64,000 nt of DNA from the NCBI RefSeq assembly GCF_003865095.1, contig NZ_BHYK01000009.1:115412-179411 (forward strand). Reading direction: 5' to 3'. This document shows, piece by piece, positions 53,689 to 62,312 of the stretch. The position numbers were made by a program, and so were the translations under genes. Each line of letters opens with the position of its first letter. The first letter of the stretch is position 1. Below the pieces are notes generated by a model, which had not been told where the DNA came from, did no database searches, and saw only the letters and a program-made list of their open reading frames with translations. Source of the DNA: Clostridium tagluense. Lineage in GTDB: Bacteria; Bacillota; Clostridia; Clostridiales; Clostridiaceae.

Positions 53689-54249
53689 ATGTATCAATTA
53701 TATGAAACAGAAAGGCTTGTTTTAAAAGTTATAGATGGCTCGTTTGCTGAATTAGTATTAGATTATTTTAATAGAAACAGAGAACATTTAAGAGAGTTTG
53801 ACTCATTAAGAAGTGAGGATTTTTATAAAGCAGAAAATCGTAAAAAGGCAGTAGAGCAGGAATTGATTGATATAACTAATGGTAACCAATTAAGACTATG
53901 GATTTTTAAAAAAACAGATATAGGTTTTGAGAAGATAATCGGAACAATTTGTTTTAGTCATATAATTAAGAGTTTTTGCTTATCATGCTATGTAGGTTAT
54001 AGCATTGATTATAGTGAAACAAATAAAGGCTATATAACAGAGGCATTAAAGAAAGGAATAGACACTATATTTGATGAATATAAACTTCATCGAATCGAGG
54101 CTACAGTAATGCCTAAAAATATATTGTCATTAAAAGTGTTAGATAAACTTAACTTCAAAAATGAAGGTTTATCTGAAAAATATCAAAAGATTAATGGGAA
54201 ATGGGAAGACCATCTTCATATGGTTTTATTAAATCCAAGAGTTGAGTAG
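53689..54249 (+). CDS. GNAT-family acetyltransferase, RimJ/RimL type
   Basis: AAGGGGGATTACT precedes ATG 53689. It has LYETERLVLKVIDGSFAELV at the start, CYVGYSIDYSETNKGYITEA for acetyl-CoA, IEATVMPKNILSLKVLDKLN and NGKWEDHLHMVLLN at the end. This is the ribosomal-protein N-acetyltransferase class. Cassette between attC-like sites 12 and 13. Confidence 0.9.
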   Translation: MYQLYETERLVLKVIDGSFAELVLDYFNRNREHLREFDSLRSEDFYKAENRKKAVEQELIDITNGNQLRLWIFKKTDIGFEKIIGTICFSHIIKSFCLSCYVGYSIDYSETNKGYITEALKKGIDTIFDEYKLHRIEATVMPKNILSLKVLDKLNFKNEGLSEKYQKINGKWEDHLHMVLLNPRVE

Positions 54250-54250
54250 A

Positions 54251-54304
54251 TATCCAACCAGGTCTGGCTAGGTTCAGGGCCCTATTTAGTTGGAAACGTT
54301 ATAA
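54251..54304 (+). repeat. attC-like site 13, short form
   Basis: ATCCAAC pairs with GTTGGA; the site ends GTTGGAAACGTTATAA. The middle, GGTCTGGCTAGGTTCAGG, is the loop sequence of the other sites. The AAGGAATTTAGAACGAAAA tract follows. Confidence 0.55.
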
Positions 54305-54394
54305 GGAATTTAGAACGAAAAAGTACATTGCTTTTCGAAATTATTTGAGAACACACAAGGAAGATAGGGAAAAATATAGTGTAATTAAATTACA

Positions 54395-54584
54395 AGCAGC
54401 AATAAAGTATCCAACAGATATCGATAGTTATATAGAAACTAAAAGTCCTTGTATTACTGAAATTTATAAGAAATGTGGGTTATGAGAATTAGCATTAAGA
54501 TGTGAAATTAACGAATATACAATACGAAGATGGGAATCAACCTTTGAAATCAAACAATATTTTGAAGAAAAGCGACACAACTAA
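54395..54584 (+). pseudogene. 3' remnant of an HD-domain gene
   Basis: The frame ending at TAA 54582-54584 reads ELALRCEINEYTIRRWESTF-EIKQYFEEKRHN. It matches the C-terminal text of the HD protein at 35549-36175 (DVALRHGIHGHIINKWRSTF). The rest of that gene is missing; a short unrelated frame precedes it. Confidence 0.6.
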
Positions 54585-54604
54585 AAAATAAAATAATAAA
54601 ATTA

Positions 54605-54632
54605 AGGGCACCGGAGAGGGTGTCTTTTTAAT
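54605..54632 (+). terminator. Terminator after the HD remnant
   Basis: GGCACC-GGAGAG-GGTGTC followed by five T bases. Confidence 0.65.
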
Positions 54633-54950
54633 TTAAAGATATATGGATAGCTAGGATATTTTTTATAAAAGGAAATAGAACAAGTGTGTAGGAAGTTTGT
54701 TGAAGAATAAGCAAAATGCGAATTAACTATTGAAAATGAAAATATAAATAATATGGCACTTAAAATGTAAGTATTTTTCATGTATAACAAAAAATGCATG
54801 TGCTTTATGAGGTAATATGCTATAATTATCATTAGTTGAGTTAAAATTGTAAGTTATTATAAAGAAAAAAACAATTTAATCATAAATATTTTAAAGATAT
54901 TAATGAAGCTTTAAGTTATGTGAAGAAATTGATCAGGGGTGAAAAATATA

Positions 54951-56675
54951 ATGGCAACATTTAATATATTAACTAAAATTGATGAAATGTGTAAAAAGTA
55001 TGATAGGAAGGATTATCCAGGGATTGCTATTGGAGTTGTTGAGAATGGTGAATTGATATTTTGCGAAGGGTATGGTGTGGCTAACTTAGACTATGACATC
55101 CCAATTGATGGGAATACCGTATTTCATGTTTGTTCTATTGCAAAACAATTTACAGCAACTTGTATCGCTTTGCTGATAGAAGAAGGTAAATTATCATTAG
55201 ATCAAGATATCAGGAGTATATTTCCTGAGCTTAAGGATTGTGGTAATAAAATTACGATATCTAACTTGCTGCACATGACAAATGGATTACCTGATGTATA
55301 TGATACAGCTAATTTGGTGTGTGGCATCCGAGAAGATACAAATATCACCCGTGATGAGTTTTGGAAATATGTTACAGCATGCGATTGGGCGTTTTTCAAG
55401 CCGGGAGAGAGGTGGAGCTATGGTAATACAGGATATTTTATACTTGGAGAGATAGTTTAAGCTGTAACTAAAATATCATTAACCCAATATGCAGAGGAGC
55501 ATATATTTAAACCATTAGGTATGAATAATACTTTTATCAGAGATGATCGTACAAAAATCATTAAAAATAGAGCAGCTGGATATTCAAATTATGATTATGT
55601 GCATTTTAATGACAGTTATGAACGTTATTTTTCAAGGCATGACACAATTTCCATTAATGAAGAGAATGTAGAAGTTGGTGGTGCTGGCCAGCTATGGACA
55701 ACTGTACGCGATTTTTATTTATGGGATAAAAATTTTCATAATAATATTCTAGGAAAATCCTCAAAAAAATTTATAGAAGTATTGACAACATCTGGATTGT
55801 TAAATGATGGGGAAGAATGCGGATATGGTTGTGGCCTGTTCCTTGGCAAATTTTATGGTAATAAGTTAATACAGCATGGAGGATGTGCGGGTGGGTATAG
55901 TGCATATTATGCACAATTGCCAGAAAAGAAATTATCTGTGATTGTTTTTGGAAATCACACGGATTTCTTTCATGATATTGATGTTTGTAATGAGGATGGC
56001 GGATTAACGCATGGTATTCTAAAATTATTAATCGGTTATGAGGATGGAAGAGCCAGCAAGGACGAGAATGAGTCAGCTGAAACAAATATCAATCAAGTGG
56101 AATTTGATTTGGACTTATCAGGAAAATATATGGATCCAATCAGTAGTTGCATATGGAACATAAGAAAAAAGAAGGATACTTACTATGTAGAAGATTATTT
56201 AGGAAATAGCACTAAAATTTTTTATTATGGTGATGGTGTTTTTAAATCAGCTGATAAAAGCAAAACATATACAGTAGTAGAAAATAATAAACATGTACCA
56301 GAGGGTATTCAGTTACATAGCAGAAAAATTGACAGAATGTTTTATCCTTTCTGTGGAGAAAAAATTGATGATTCTGAGTTAAAGGTATACGAGGGAAGCT
56401 ATTATTGTGAAAATCTTGGCGTCTCATATAATGTTATAGTTGATAACCATAAATTATTTATAAGTAATGAGAATCGCCATAATAATGCGTTGGATTTATA
56501 TTATACATCGGCAATCAGAGATACTTTTATAAGTGCACCTAATAATTATATTCCTTATTATTGCACGACTTTCAGTAGAGACGCTAATAATGAAATAATA
56601 TCATTTTCATATCGAGATGACGAAGAAACCTTACGAGAAAATTTTGTATTTGTGAAGATGAGAATCAACTTTTGA
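54951..56675 (+). pseudogene. Beta-lactamase-related serine hydrolase gene with one in-frame stop
   Basis: ATG 54951 follows AGGGGTGAAA. The frame is open to TAA 55458-55460, then continues in the same frame to TGA 56673-56675, about 575 residues in all. Class C-type motifs lie on one side (HVCSIAKQF, SxxK, at residue 62; WSYGNTGYFIL, YxN) and on the other (LIQHGGCAGGYSAYY, HxG). The text GEIV-stop-AVTKISLTQYAEEHIFKPLGM shows that only one codon, expected Lys AAA, is changed to TAA. A C-terminal beta-rich domain follows. Such proteins act as esterases or peptidases rather than true lactamases. Without readthrough only the first 169 residues are made. Confidence 0.8.
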
Positions 56676-56717
56676 AATTAAACAATATTTTGAGAAAAAG
56701 AAAGGTAAATTATGAAC
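56657..56717 (+). pseudogene. Second 3' remnant of an HD-domain gene
   Basis: In a frame different from the hydrolase, ESTFEIKQYFEKKKGKL ends just after its stop. It matches the remnant at 54528-54584 and the end of the HD gene at 35549. The hydrolase 3' end therefore overlaps a fused foreign gene tail. Confidence 0.5.
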
Positions 56718-56756
56718 TTATAAAAATGCAAAAATACTTTCTATAAATATAATTTC

Positions 56757-56820
56757 AACTATAAAATATTTCCATTCGCCTTTGGTAGTGGACTATTTTT
56801 ATATAGTAACGTGTAAATTT
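56757..56820 (+). repeat. attC-like left half site
   Basis: ACTATAAAATATTTCCATTC-GCCTTTGGTAGTGGACTATT-TTTATATAGTAACGTG corresponds to the left arm and insert of sites 7 and 9. It is cut off just before the esterase ribosome binding site. Confidence 0.55.
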
Positions 56821-56841
56821 GCGAGGAGGAAAAGATTTACT

Positions 56842-58059
56842 ATGGAAAAAACTTTGTTAAAGAGTAAAATAATTATGAAGTTAGAAGAAAATTTTCAGCA
56901 AGTAAATAATCAGGCGATGGAAGAGTTTTTGTGGCAAATAGAGCATAATGGTACTCCATTAATAGAGAAATTAGAGTGCGATTTTGAAAATGACTTAGTT
57001 ACCTTTGTTTATAAAGCTGATGAAGAATACGAAAATGTAGTGTTTATACCTCCAGTAGGGTGAGAAAATTTATTAGAGAACAAAATGGAAAGATTTAAGA
57101 AAACAAATTTGTGGCATATAACTTATAAGGTGAGAAATGATGTGCGTTTTAGGTATTATTTTTCTGTAAACGATTCATTTGATGATGATTGGGAGAAACG
57201 ATTTGAAAATTTAGCATATGATAGATTCAATAAAAATATAACAATTTTTAAAGATGATAAGGGAAAAGAAGATAAGTTAAGATCTTATGCAGTAATGTTA
57301 AACGCGGAGGAACATATCTGGGTTAAAGAAAGAAATAACGTGCCTAAAGGAAAGTTAGAGGAACATAAATTTAAAAGTGAAAATTTAGAAAATCCTCGTA
57401 GAATTAGAATTTACACGCCTCATGAATATAGTCAAAAGAATAAACCTTATGGATTTCTAGTTTTGACTGATGGCGATGAGTACATTAATGTTCTATCCGC
57501 AGTACAAGTATTGGACAATTTAATAGCTGATAAAAAGATACCACCTATAATTGTAATATTCATTGATTCAACTGAGACTAGGGTTGAAGAATTAAAGTGT
57601 AGTAATGCATTTACAGATATTATAGTTATAGAGTTAATTCCATGGGTTAGAGATAAGTACAACATTTCAAATAAAGCAGATGAAGCTATAATTGGAGGAC
57701 TAAGTTTAGGTGGATTAACAGCAACTTATTTAGGATTAAAACATTCTGAAATCTTTGGAAAGGTACTTTCTCAGTCTGGTTCTTATTGGTATAAGCCGGA
57801 AGGCTTTGAATGTGATGACAGTAATTGTTGGATGAGTAATCAATTTAAAGCAATAGGTAAATTACCGCTTAAGTTTTACTTAAATGTAGGGGTTCTTGAA
57901 ACTAAAGATAGAATGATTGATACAAATATAAACTTAAGAGATGTGCTAATATCCAAAGGATATACTGTTGCCTTTGAAGAATTTAAAAGTGGACATGATT
58001 ATTTGTGTTGGGGAGAGACTTTAGCCAATGGCCTAATCTCACTTATTGGAATGAAATAG
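56842..58059 (+). pseudogene. Enterochelin esterase-like (Fes-type) hydrolase gene with one in-frame stop
   Basis: ATG 56842 follows GAGGAGGAAAAG. The N-terminal domain (to VVFIPPVG) ends at TGA 57061-57063; the same frame continues ENLLENKMERFKKTNLWHIT and runs to TAG 58057-58059, 405 codons in all. The C-terminal part has RRIRIYTPHEYS, IGGLSLGGLTATYLGLKHSE with the nucleophile Ser and FKSGHDYLCWGETL with the catalytic His. This is the layout of Fes/enterochelin esterase, an N-terminal immunoglobulin-like fold then an alpha/beta hydrolase, which frees iron from siderophores. The stop replaces what would be Trp (TGG to TGA) after VG. An internal start at ATG 57085 has no ribosome binding site. 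Confidence 0.75.
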
Positions 58060-58087
58060 AACATTTTTCGTTTTAAATACTTAGTAA

Positions 58088-58864
58088 AAAAACAGAAATA
58101 AGGTAGCACTTTGTCAGTTTGCTGATGTTGTTTTTATAGCACTACATGGCGCAATGGGTGAGAATGGTCAAATACAGGCAACTTTTGATGTAATGGGAAT
58201 TAAATATACTGGGACTGGATATATCGGAAGCCTCCTTGCAATGGATAAAGATTTAACTAAGAAGCTGTTACAAAAGGCATGTATTCCTACAGCTCAATGG
58301 TTGATTTTCAATAAAAATTCAATATCAACAGAATATATTCTTGAAACAATTGGGTTGCCGTGTGTAGTTAAACCTTGTAGTGCAGGATCGAGCATAGGGG
58401 TATCAATTGTTCATAATATTGAAGAGCTCGAAACAGCAATTACTATAGCTAACAAAATTGAATCAAGTGTACTTATTGAAAAAATGATATTGGGTAGTGA
58501 GTTTTCTGTAGGTTTATTACAAGGTAAGGCATTGCCCGTAATAGAAATAATACCAAAAGAAGGATTCTATGATTACAAGAATAAATACCAAGCTGGATTA
58601 ACTCAAGATATATGTCCTGCAACTCTTTCGGAATATGATACAAATAGAGTTCAAAATTTAGCGTTAAGAATATCTGAAATTTTACGACTAGGGACATATT
58701 CAAGAATGGATTTTATTTTAGATGGCAGTGGTGAATTTATATGCCTTGAAGCTAATACGCTTCCAGGGATGACACCTACAAGTTTAATTCCACAAGAAGC
58801 TTTGGCTAGTGGTGTTTCATATATAGAATTGTGTAATAGCATTGTTACTGCTGTTATAAAATAA
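58088..58864 (+). CDS. ddl: D-alanine-D-alanine ligase, N-terminally truncated
   Basis: The frame opens after a stop at 58085 with text ADVVFIALHGAMGENGQIQA and contains the ATP-grasp motifs CVVKPCSAGSSIGVSIV, LIEKMILGSEFSVGLL, YDYKNKYQAGL, RMDFIL and ICLEANTLPGMTPTSLIPQE. It lacks the first 80 or so residues of Ddl, which normally has about 300. ATG 58154 is the first in-frame start. The enzyme joins two D-Ala for peptidoglycan; the loss of the N-terminal domain makes this copy probably inactive. Confidence 0.8.
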   Translation, partial: KNRNKVALCQFADVVFIALHGAMGENGQIQATFDVMGIKYTGTGYIGSLLAMDKDLTKKLLQKACIPTAQWLIFNKNSISTEYILETIGLPCVVKPCSAGSSIGVSIVHNIEELETAITIANKIESSVLIEKMILGSEFSVGLLQGKALPVIEIIPKEGFYDYKNKYQAGLTQDICPATLSEYDTNRVQNLALRISEILRLGTYSRMDFILDGSGEFICLEANTLPGMTPTSLIPQEALASGVSYIELCNSIVTAVIK

Positions 58865-59203
58865 CCTATATACCATATTACATAATATTGATATATGGTT
58901 AATGTGAAGTGGAGCATTTAATAAACGACATGCGGTGAATATTATTTTTCATATAAAAGTGTAGTATCGTCTAATTCATTTAGTAGTAAATATATTGATT
59001 TAAGAAATAATATTAAGCTGGTTTATCAAGAGCCTGACGTGTTTTCTAAATACCATGTTGTTTATCATGGCCAAAAGTATGGACATTATTTTTATTCCTC
59101 TAAGAATCTCTAAGTCTAAGCAATATTAATGATATTAAAAATGAGTAAACAAAGGAGCTAAGGAGTTTCCGTGAATGATCAATCTATACAAGGGAGGTAA
59201 AAG
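58865..59203. other. Gap with a decayed coding remnant
   Basis: About 340 bases. Around 58985-59112 a startless frame ends KYHVVYHGQKYGHYFYSSKN-L, which looks like the tail of a lost protein. GGGAGGTAAAAG at the end is the ribosome binding site of the phosphatase gene. Confidence 0.35.
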
Positions 59204-59830
59204 ATGAGAAAAATTATACTAATTCAGCATTGTCAATCAGAACATCATATCAATAACTTGACAGGCGGGTGGACAGACACCCCCCTTACTGACTTAGGAC
59301 GAAAACAAGCTGATTTGCTTGGTGCAAAATTGAAAAATGAAATAAGTACAGAAGAATATACCTTGTATTCATCAGATTTATTAAGAGCAAAACAAACGGC
59401 TGATATCATTGATAACTATTTAAACTTAGGAGTAATAGAAGAGTTTGGACTAAGAGAAATTAATAATGGTATTGCAGCATGGAAAACAAAGGATTGGGTA
59501 AAAGAAAATGAAATTCCTATGCCAGAAGAAGGTTTTAATATAGACCACGAACCATTTTTAGGTGGAGAGACTTGGAGACAGTTTTTTCTAAGAGTTAGCA
59601 AAAGCATGGAAGATATTTATAGTTTGAATCGAAAGAATTTAATTATTGTTACACATGGATGTGCTTTATCATACATAATAGCATGGTGGCTAAAATTAAC
59701 ACCAGAAATGTTAAATTATACAGTTTTTTCTGCTTCACCAGCAAGTATTTCTATGTTATTAGAATGTAGGTTTAATCAAAGAGTATTAAGAATATTGAAC
59801 TATACTTCACACTTGACTAAACTGTCTTAG
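59204..59830 (+). CDS. Histidine phosphatase superfamily protein
   Basis: GGGAGGTAAAAG precedes ATG 59204. The 208-residue protein has LIQHCQSEHHINNLTGGWTD at residues 6-25, LGRKQADLLG, YSSDLLRAKQTADII, FGLREINNG and IVTHGCALSYII. This is a subgroup of the phosphoglycerate mutase-like family in which RHG is replaced by QHC; the catalytic His stays. It removes phosphate from a small molecule. Confidence 0.88.
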   Translation: MRKIILIQHCQSEHHINNLTGGWTDTPLTDLGRKQADLLGAKLKNEISTEEYTLYSSDLLRAKQTADIIDNYLNLGVIEEFGLREINNGIAAWKTKDWVKENEIPMPEEGFNIDHEPFLGGETWRQFFLRVSKSMEDIYSLNRKNLIIVTHGCALSYIIAWWLKLTPEMLNYTVFSASPASISMLLECRFNQRVLRILNYTSHLTKLS

Positions 59831-59989
59831 TTAGCGCAGTTGTAATACTTTTTTTGATTTAGGTTTATTGGAAATTAATTATAAAAAAATATATTAATTG
59901 CTTCTATGGTACTAATAATTATTACTGCCGTTTCTTTGTTCTATACTATTAATAATACCATAGATTTTGAGTTCAAGACTGGCGCATAT

Positions 59990-60088
59990 TTTGGTAAGCT
60001 TGACTTGAAAATATAGCCAAGCTACACCTGCGAGACTAAGCGAAGTTTCACTAAGATTCTCTGCAGTGGGAATTAGAAACTTTAGTTA
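59990..60088 (+). repeat. attC-like site 15, degenerate
   Basis: GGTAAGCTTGACTTGAAAAT-ATAGCCAAGCTACACCTGCG and AGTTTCACTAAGATTCTCTG-CAGTGGGAATTAG match sites 5 and 12; the right core is AAACTTTAG. The AGAGTAATTGATTAAGAG tract follows. Confidence 0.55.
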
Positions 60089-60509
60089 AAATTTTAGAGA
60101 AAAAGAGTAATTGATTAAGAGTTGTTAGATTTGGTTTTATTGAGGCACAATTTTATCATAAAGCATAAGAGATTTTATGTTTAAAGAAAGGGAAAATCCT
60201 TTACGAATCTGGTTTAAATGTTACTGTAGGTGATTTAATATTTGTGCACTTTAGCAAACTAGATGCTAGAAGAAATTAAGTTAATTCTAAGGATTTCATT
60301 TGGCAATTTGAATGATAAATGCTTATTAGATGGTGATGAACTCTTGAAAGAAGCAAAATCCTTTTAATACTCAATATTCTTATTTTACACTGCAATTATT
60401 ATATAGTATGGTAAGCGATATTTTGCTAAAGTGTTTCACAGTAATATAAATAGTATAATACTGGCTTAATCTTATATTATAAATCAATTTAAAATTGAGG
60501 GGGAAAAGT
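60089..60509. other. Gap with a short open frame
   Basis: About 420 bases. An ATG at 60263 opens 34 codons reading LEEIKLILRISFGNLNDKCL then LDGDELLKEAKSF, without a ribosome binding site. It may be the tail of a lost gene. Nothing else is seen. Confidence 0.3.
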
Positions 60510-61451
60510 ATGAATGAAAAAATAAGATTAGAAGTTGCATTAGATGCTGATGCAAAGCAAATAAGAAATATGATGATTGATGTTGAAAGAGATGAAACTG
60601 ATAGATGGTATGATAATGGTGAAAGGCCTTTTATACCTGGTTATAATTCTGTTGATATGCAAAAATATCATATGCGAGATAAAACCTATTACAAAATAAT
60701 CTATAATGAGGTTCTTGCAGGTGTTTTACTTATATCTTATACCGGGAGAGAACATGCAAGAGTTGACCGTTTATACATAGACCCAACATTTCAAAATAAG
60801 AGTATAGGTTCAAAAGTTATTACTCTTATGGAAGAAATGTATCCTATGGTAAAGATATGGACGCTTGATACAATTCAGAAAAGTATTAGAAATCATTGCT
60901 TTTATGAAAAAAATGGTTATGTGAAGGTAGGAGAGGATGAAGAAGACAGATATTACCGCAAAATAATAGGTGATGCAATTAATGATTCATATGTATTTCA
61001 TTCAAATGAAGATTTTAGCAATCAAAATTTTCGTGGGTGTAATATGCAGAATGTTGATATTCATGACGTTAACATGTGTAACTCAAGGTTTTCTAATCTC
61101 GATTTGGGAAATGCAATATTTCAGAATGCTAATGTATCAGAATCACGATTTAGCAATGTAAATATGAGCAGTTCAATATTAGGTGATTCTAATATGAACA
61201 AAATAGAAATCTGCCATGTATCATTGGCTGACGCTTACATACACGATACTAATTTAGGTTTTCAGACAGAAAAAGTACCACTTACTATAGAAAGATGTGA
61301 ATTAATTAATAGCAGAATTATTGACTCAAACCTACAGAATCTTTCTATTAACAATTGCAATATAGAAGGAATGAGCATTAATGGATTACTTGTAAGTGAC
61401 CTTATTAATATATATAAGGCTACATGCAAATCCAAAGATACTAATATCTAA
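60510..61451 (+). CDS. GNAT acetyltransferase fused to a pentapeptide-repeat domain
   Basis: ATG 60510 follows GAGGGGGAAAAG. Residues 1-155 are GNAT: DRLYIDPTFQNKSIGSKVIT for acetyl-CoA and RNHCFYEKNGYVKVGEDEED. Residues 165-310 are pentapeptide-like (DFSNQNFRGCNMQNVDIHDV, NSRFSNLDLGNAIFQNANVS), forming a right-handed beta-helix. Pentapeptide proteins can mimic DNA and protect gyrase; the role of the fusion is unknown. About 400 bases of non-coding DNA precede it. Confidence 0.85.
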   Translation: MNEKIRLEVALDADAKQIRNMMIDVERDETDRWYDNGERPFIPGYNSVDMQKYHMRDKTYYKIIYNEVLAGVLLISYTGREHARVDRLYIDPTFQNKSIGSKVITLMEEMYPMVKIWTLDTIQKSIRNHCFYEKNGYVKVGEDEEDRYYRKIIGDAINDSYVFHSNEDFSNQNFRGCNMQNVDIHDVNMCNSRFSNLDLGNAIFQNANVSESRFSNVNMSSSILGDSNMNKIEICHVSLADAYIHDTNLGFQTEKVPLTIERCELINSRIIDSNLQNLSINNCNIEGMSINGLLVSDLINIYKATCKSKDTNI

Positions 61452-61496
61452 AGGTTGTATAAGACGAACTAGTAGAAAGTAATTAACAGCTCATCA

Positions 61497-61560
61497 GATA
61501 ACTAAATGTTGCCGTCCACCTTGGCTGGTGGACTTACTAATTGTGTGCCAATTATAATCA
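61497..61560 (+). repeat. attC-like left half (split site 16)
   Basis: AGATAACTAAATGTTGCCGT-CCACCTTGGCTGGTGGACTT corresponds exactly to a left arm. The right half lies at 62170-62186, on the other side of the following acetyltransferase gene. Confidence 0.6.
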
Positions 61561-61626
61561 TAAAATAAGTAAATACAATCCATTTAGCGTATACTACACG
61601 AAATATATTAAGGAGGAGAAAAAATC

Positions 61627-62163
61627 ATGGAAATATTTGAAAATCATATTATTAGATTAAGAGAGGCGACGCTAGAAGATGCAGAAGAATTATTAAGAGT
61701 AACAAATGATGAAGACGTTATGAAATATTATGGGATAGAGCCATACATAAATATAAAAGAAGCGGAAGAAGAAATTAATTGGTTTCTAAGTCTTTTTAAA
61801 GGAAATAACGGAGTAAGGTGGGTAATAGCGGATAAAAAAACGAATAAATATATTGGAGATATTGGTGTTTTTGATTTAGATAGACAGCATAATAAAATTG
61901 AAATTGGCTTTAAACTAAAAAAGGAATATTGGAACAAGGGAATAATGACTGATTGTATTTCTGAACTTTTGAAATTTAGTTTTTGTAACAAGAATTATAA
62001 TAGAGTACAAGCAATGGTTGATCCAAGAAATACAGGATGTAAGAAAACTTTAGAAAAATGCGGATTTAAATTAGAAGGATTACTAAGAGAATATGAATTT
62101 GAACATGGTGATTACGTTGATTTGCAAGTATATTCAATTTTAAAAAGGGAATATAGTAAATAA
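61627..62163 (+). CDS. GNAT-family acetyltransferase, RimJ/RimL type
   Basis: AAGGAGGAGAAAAAATC precedes ATG 61627. It has IFENHIIRLREATLEDAEEL, then IEIGFKLKKEYWNKGIMTDC for acetyl-CoA, MVDPRNTGCKKTLEKCGFKL and LLREYEFEHGDYVDLQVYSI. Substrate unknown. It lies between the two halves of a split attC-like site. Confidence 0.92.
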   Translation: MEIFENHIIRLREATLEDAEELLRVTNDEDVMKYYGIEPYINIKEAEEEINWFLSLFKGNNGVRWVIADKKTNKYIGDIGVFDLDRQHNKIEIGFKLKKEYWNKGIMTDCISELLKFSFCNKNYNRVQAMVDPRNTGCKKTLEKCGFKLEGLLREYEFEHGDYVDLQVYSILKREYSK

Positions 62164-62169
62164 GTTGTG

Positions 62170-62260
62170 AATTCGCAACGTTATTTGAAATTTCAGGTCA
62201 ATGGAAATTTCTGTTTAAGCATTTAGTAATTTTTATTTTTAGTCATACGAATATAAGTTA
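62170..62260 (+). repeat. attC-like right end and tract (split site 16)
   Basis: AATTCGCAACGTTATTTGAA-ATTTCAGGTC matches the right end of site 5 and its downstream tract (39237-39330), including GAAATTT, the TTTAGTAATTTTTA text and ACGAATATAA. Confidence 0.6.
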
Positions 62261-62312
62261 AAATTTTAGAGTATTGTGTACAAAAAAGTCATAAGACGAG
62301 AGGAAGTTTAGC

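Noticed and set aside
5260..57063. Reassignment of stop codons as an explanation for in-frame stops
   Set aside because: TAA, TAG and TGA all end many intact genes in the window at sensible positions, so a changed genetic code does not fit.
34403..62260. CRISPR array
   Set aside because: The repeats are long, imperfect, internally complementary, unevenly spaced by whole genes and far from uniform; no short regular spacers or cas genes are present.
34403..62260. Insertion sequences or group II introns as the source of the repeats
   Set aside because: No transposase, reverse transcriptase or target-site duplications are visible, and gene orientation is uniform.
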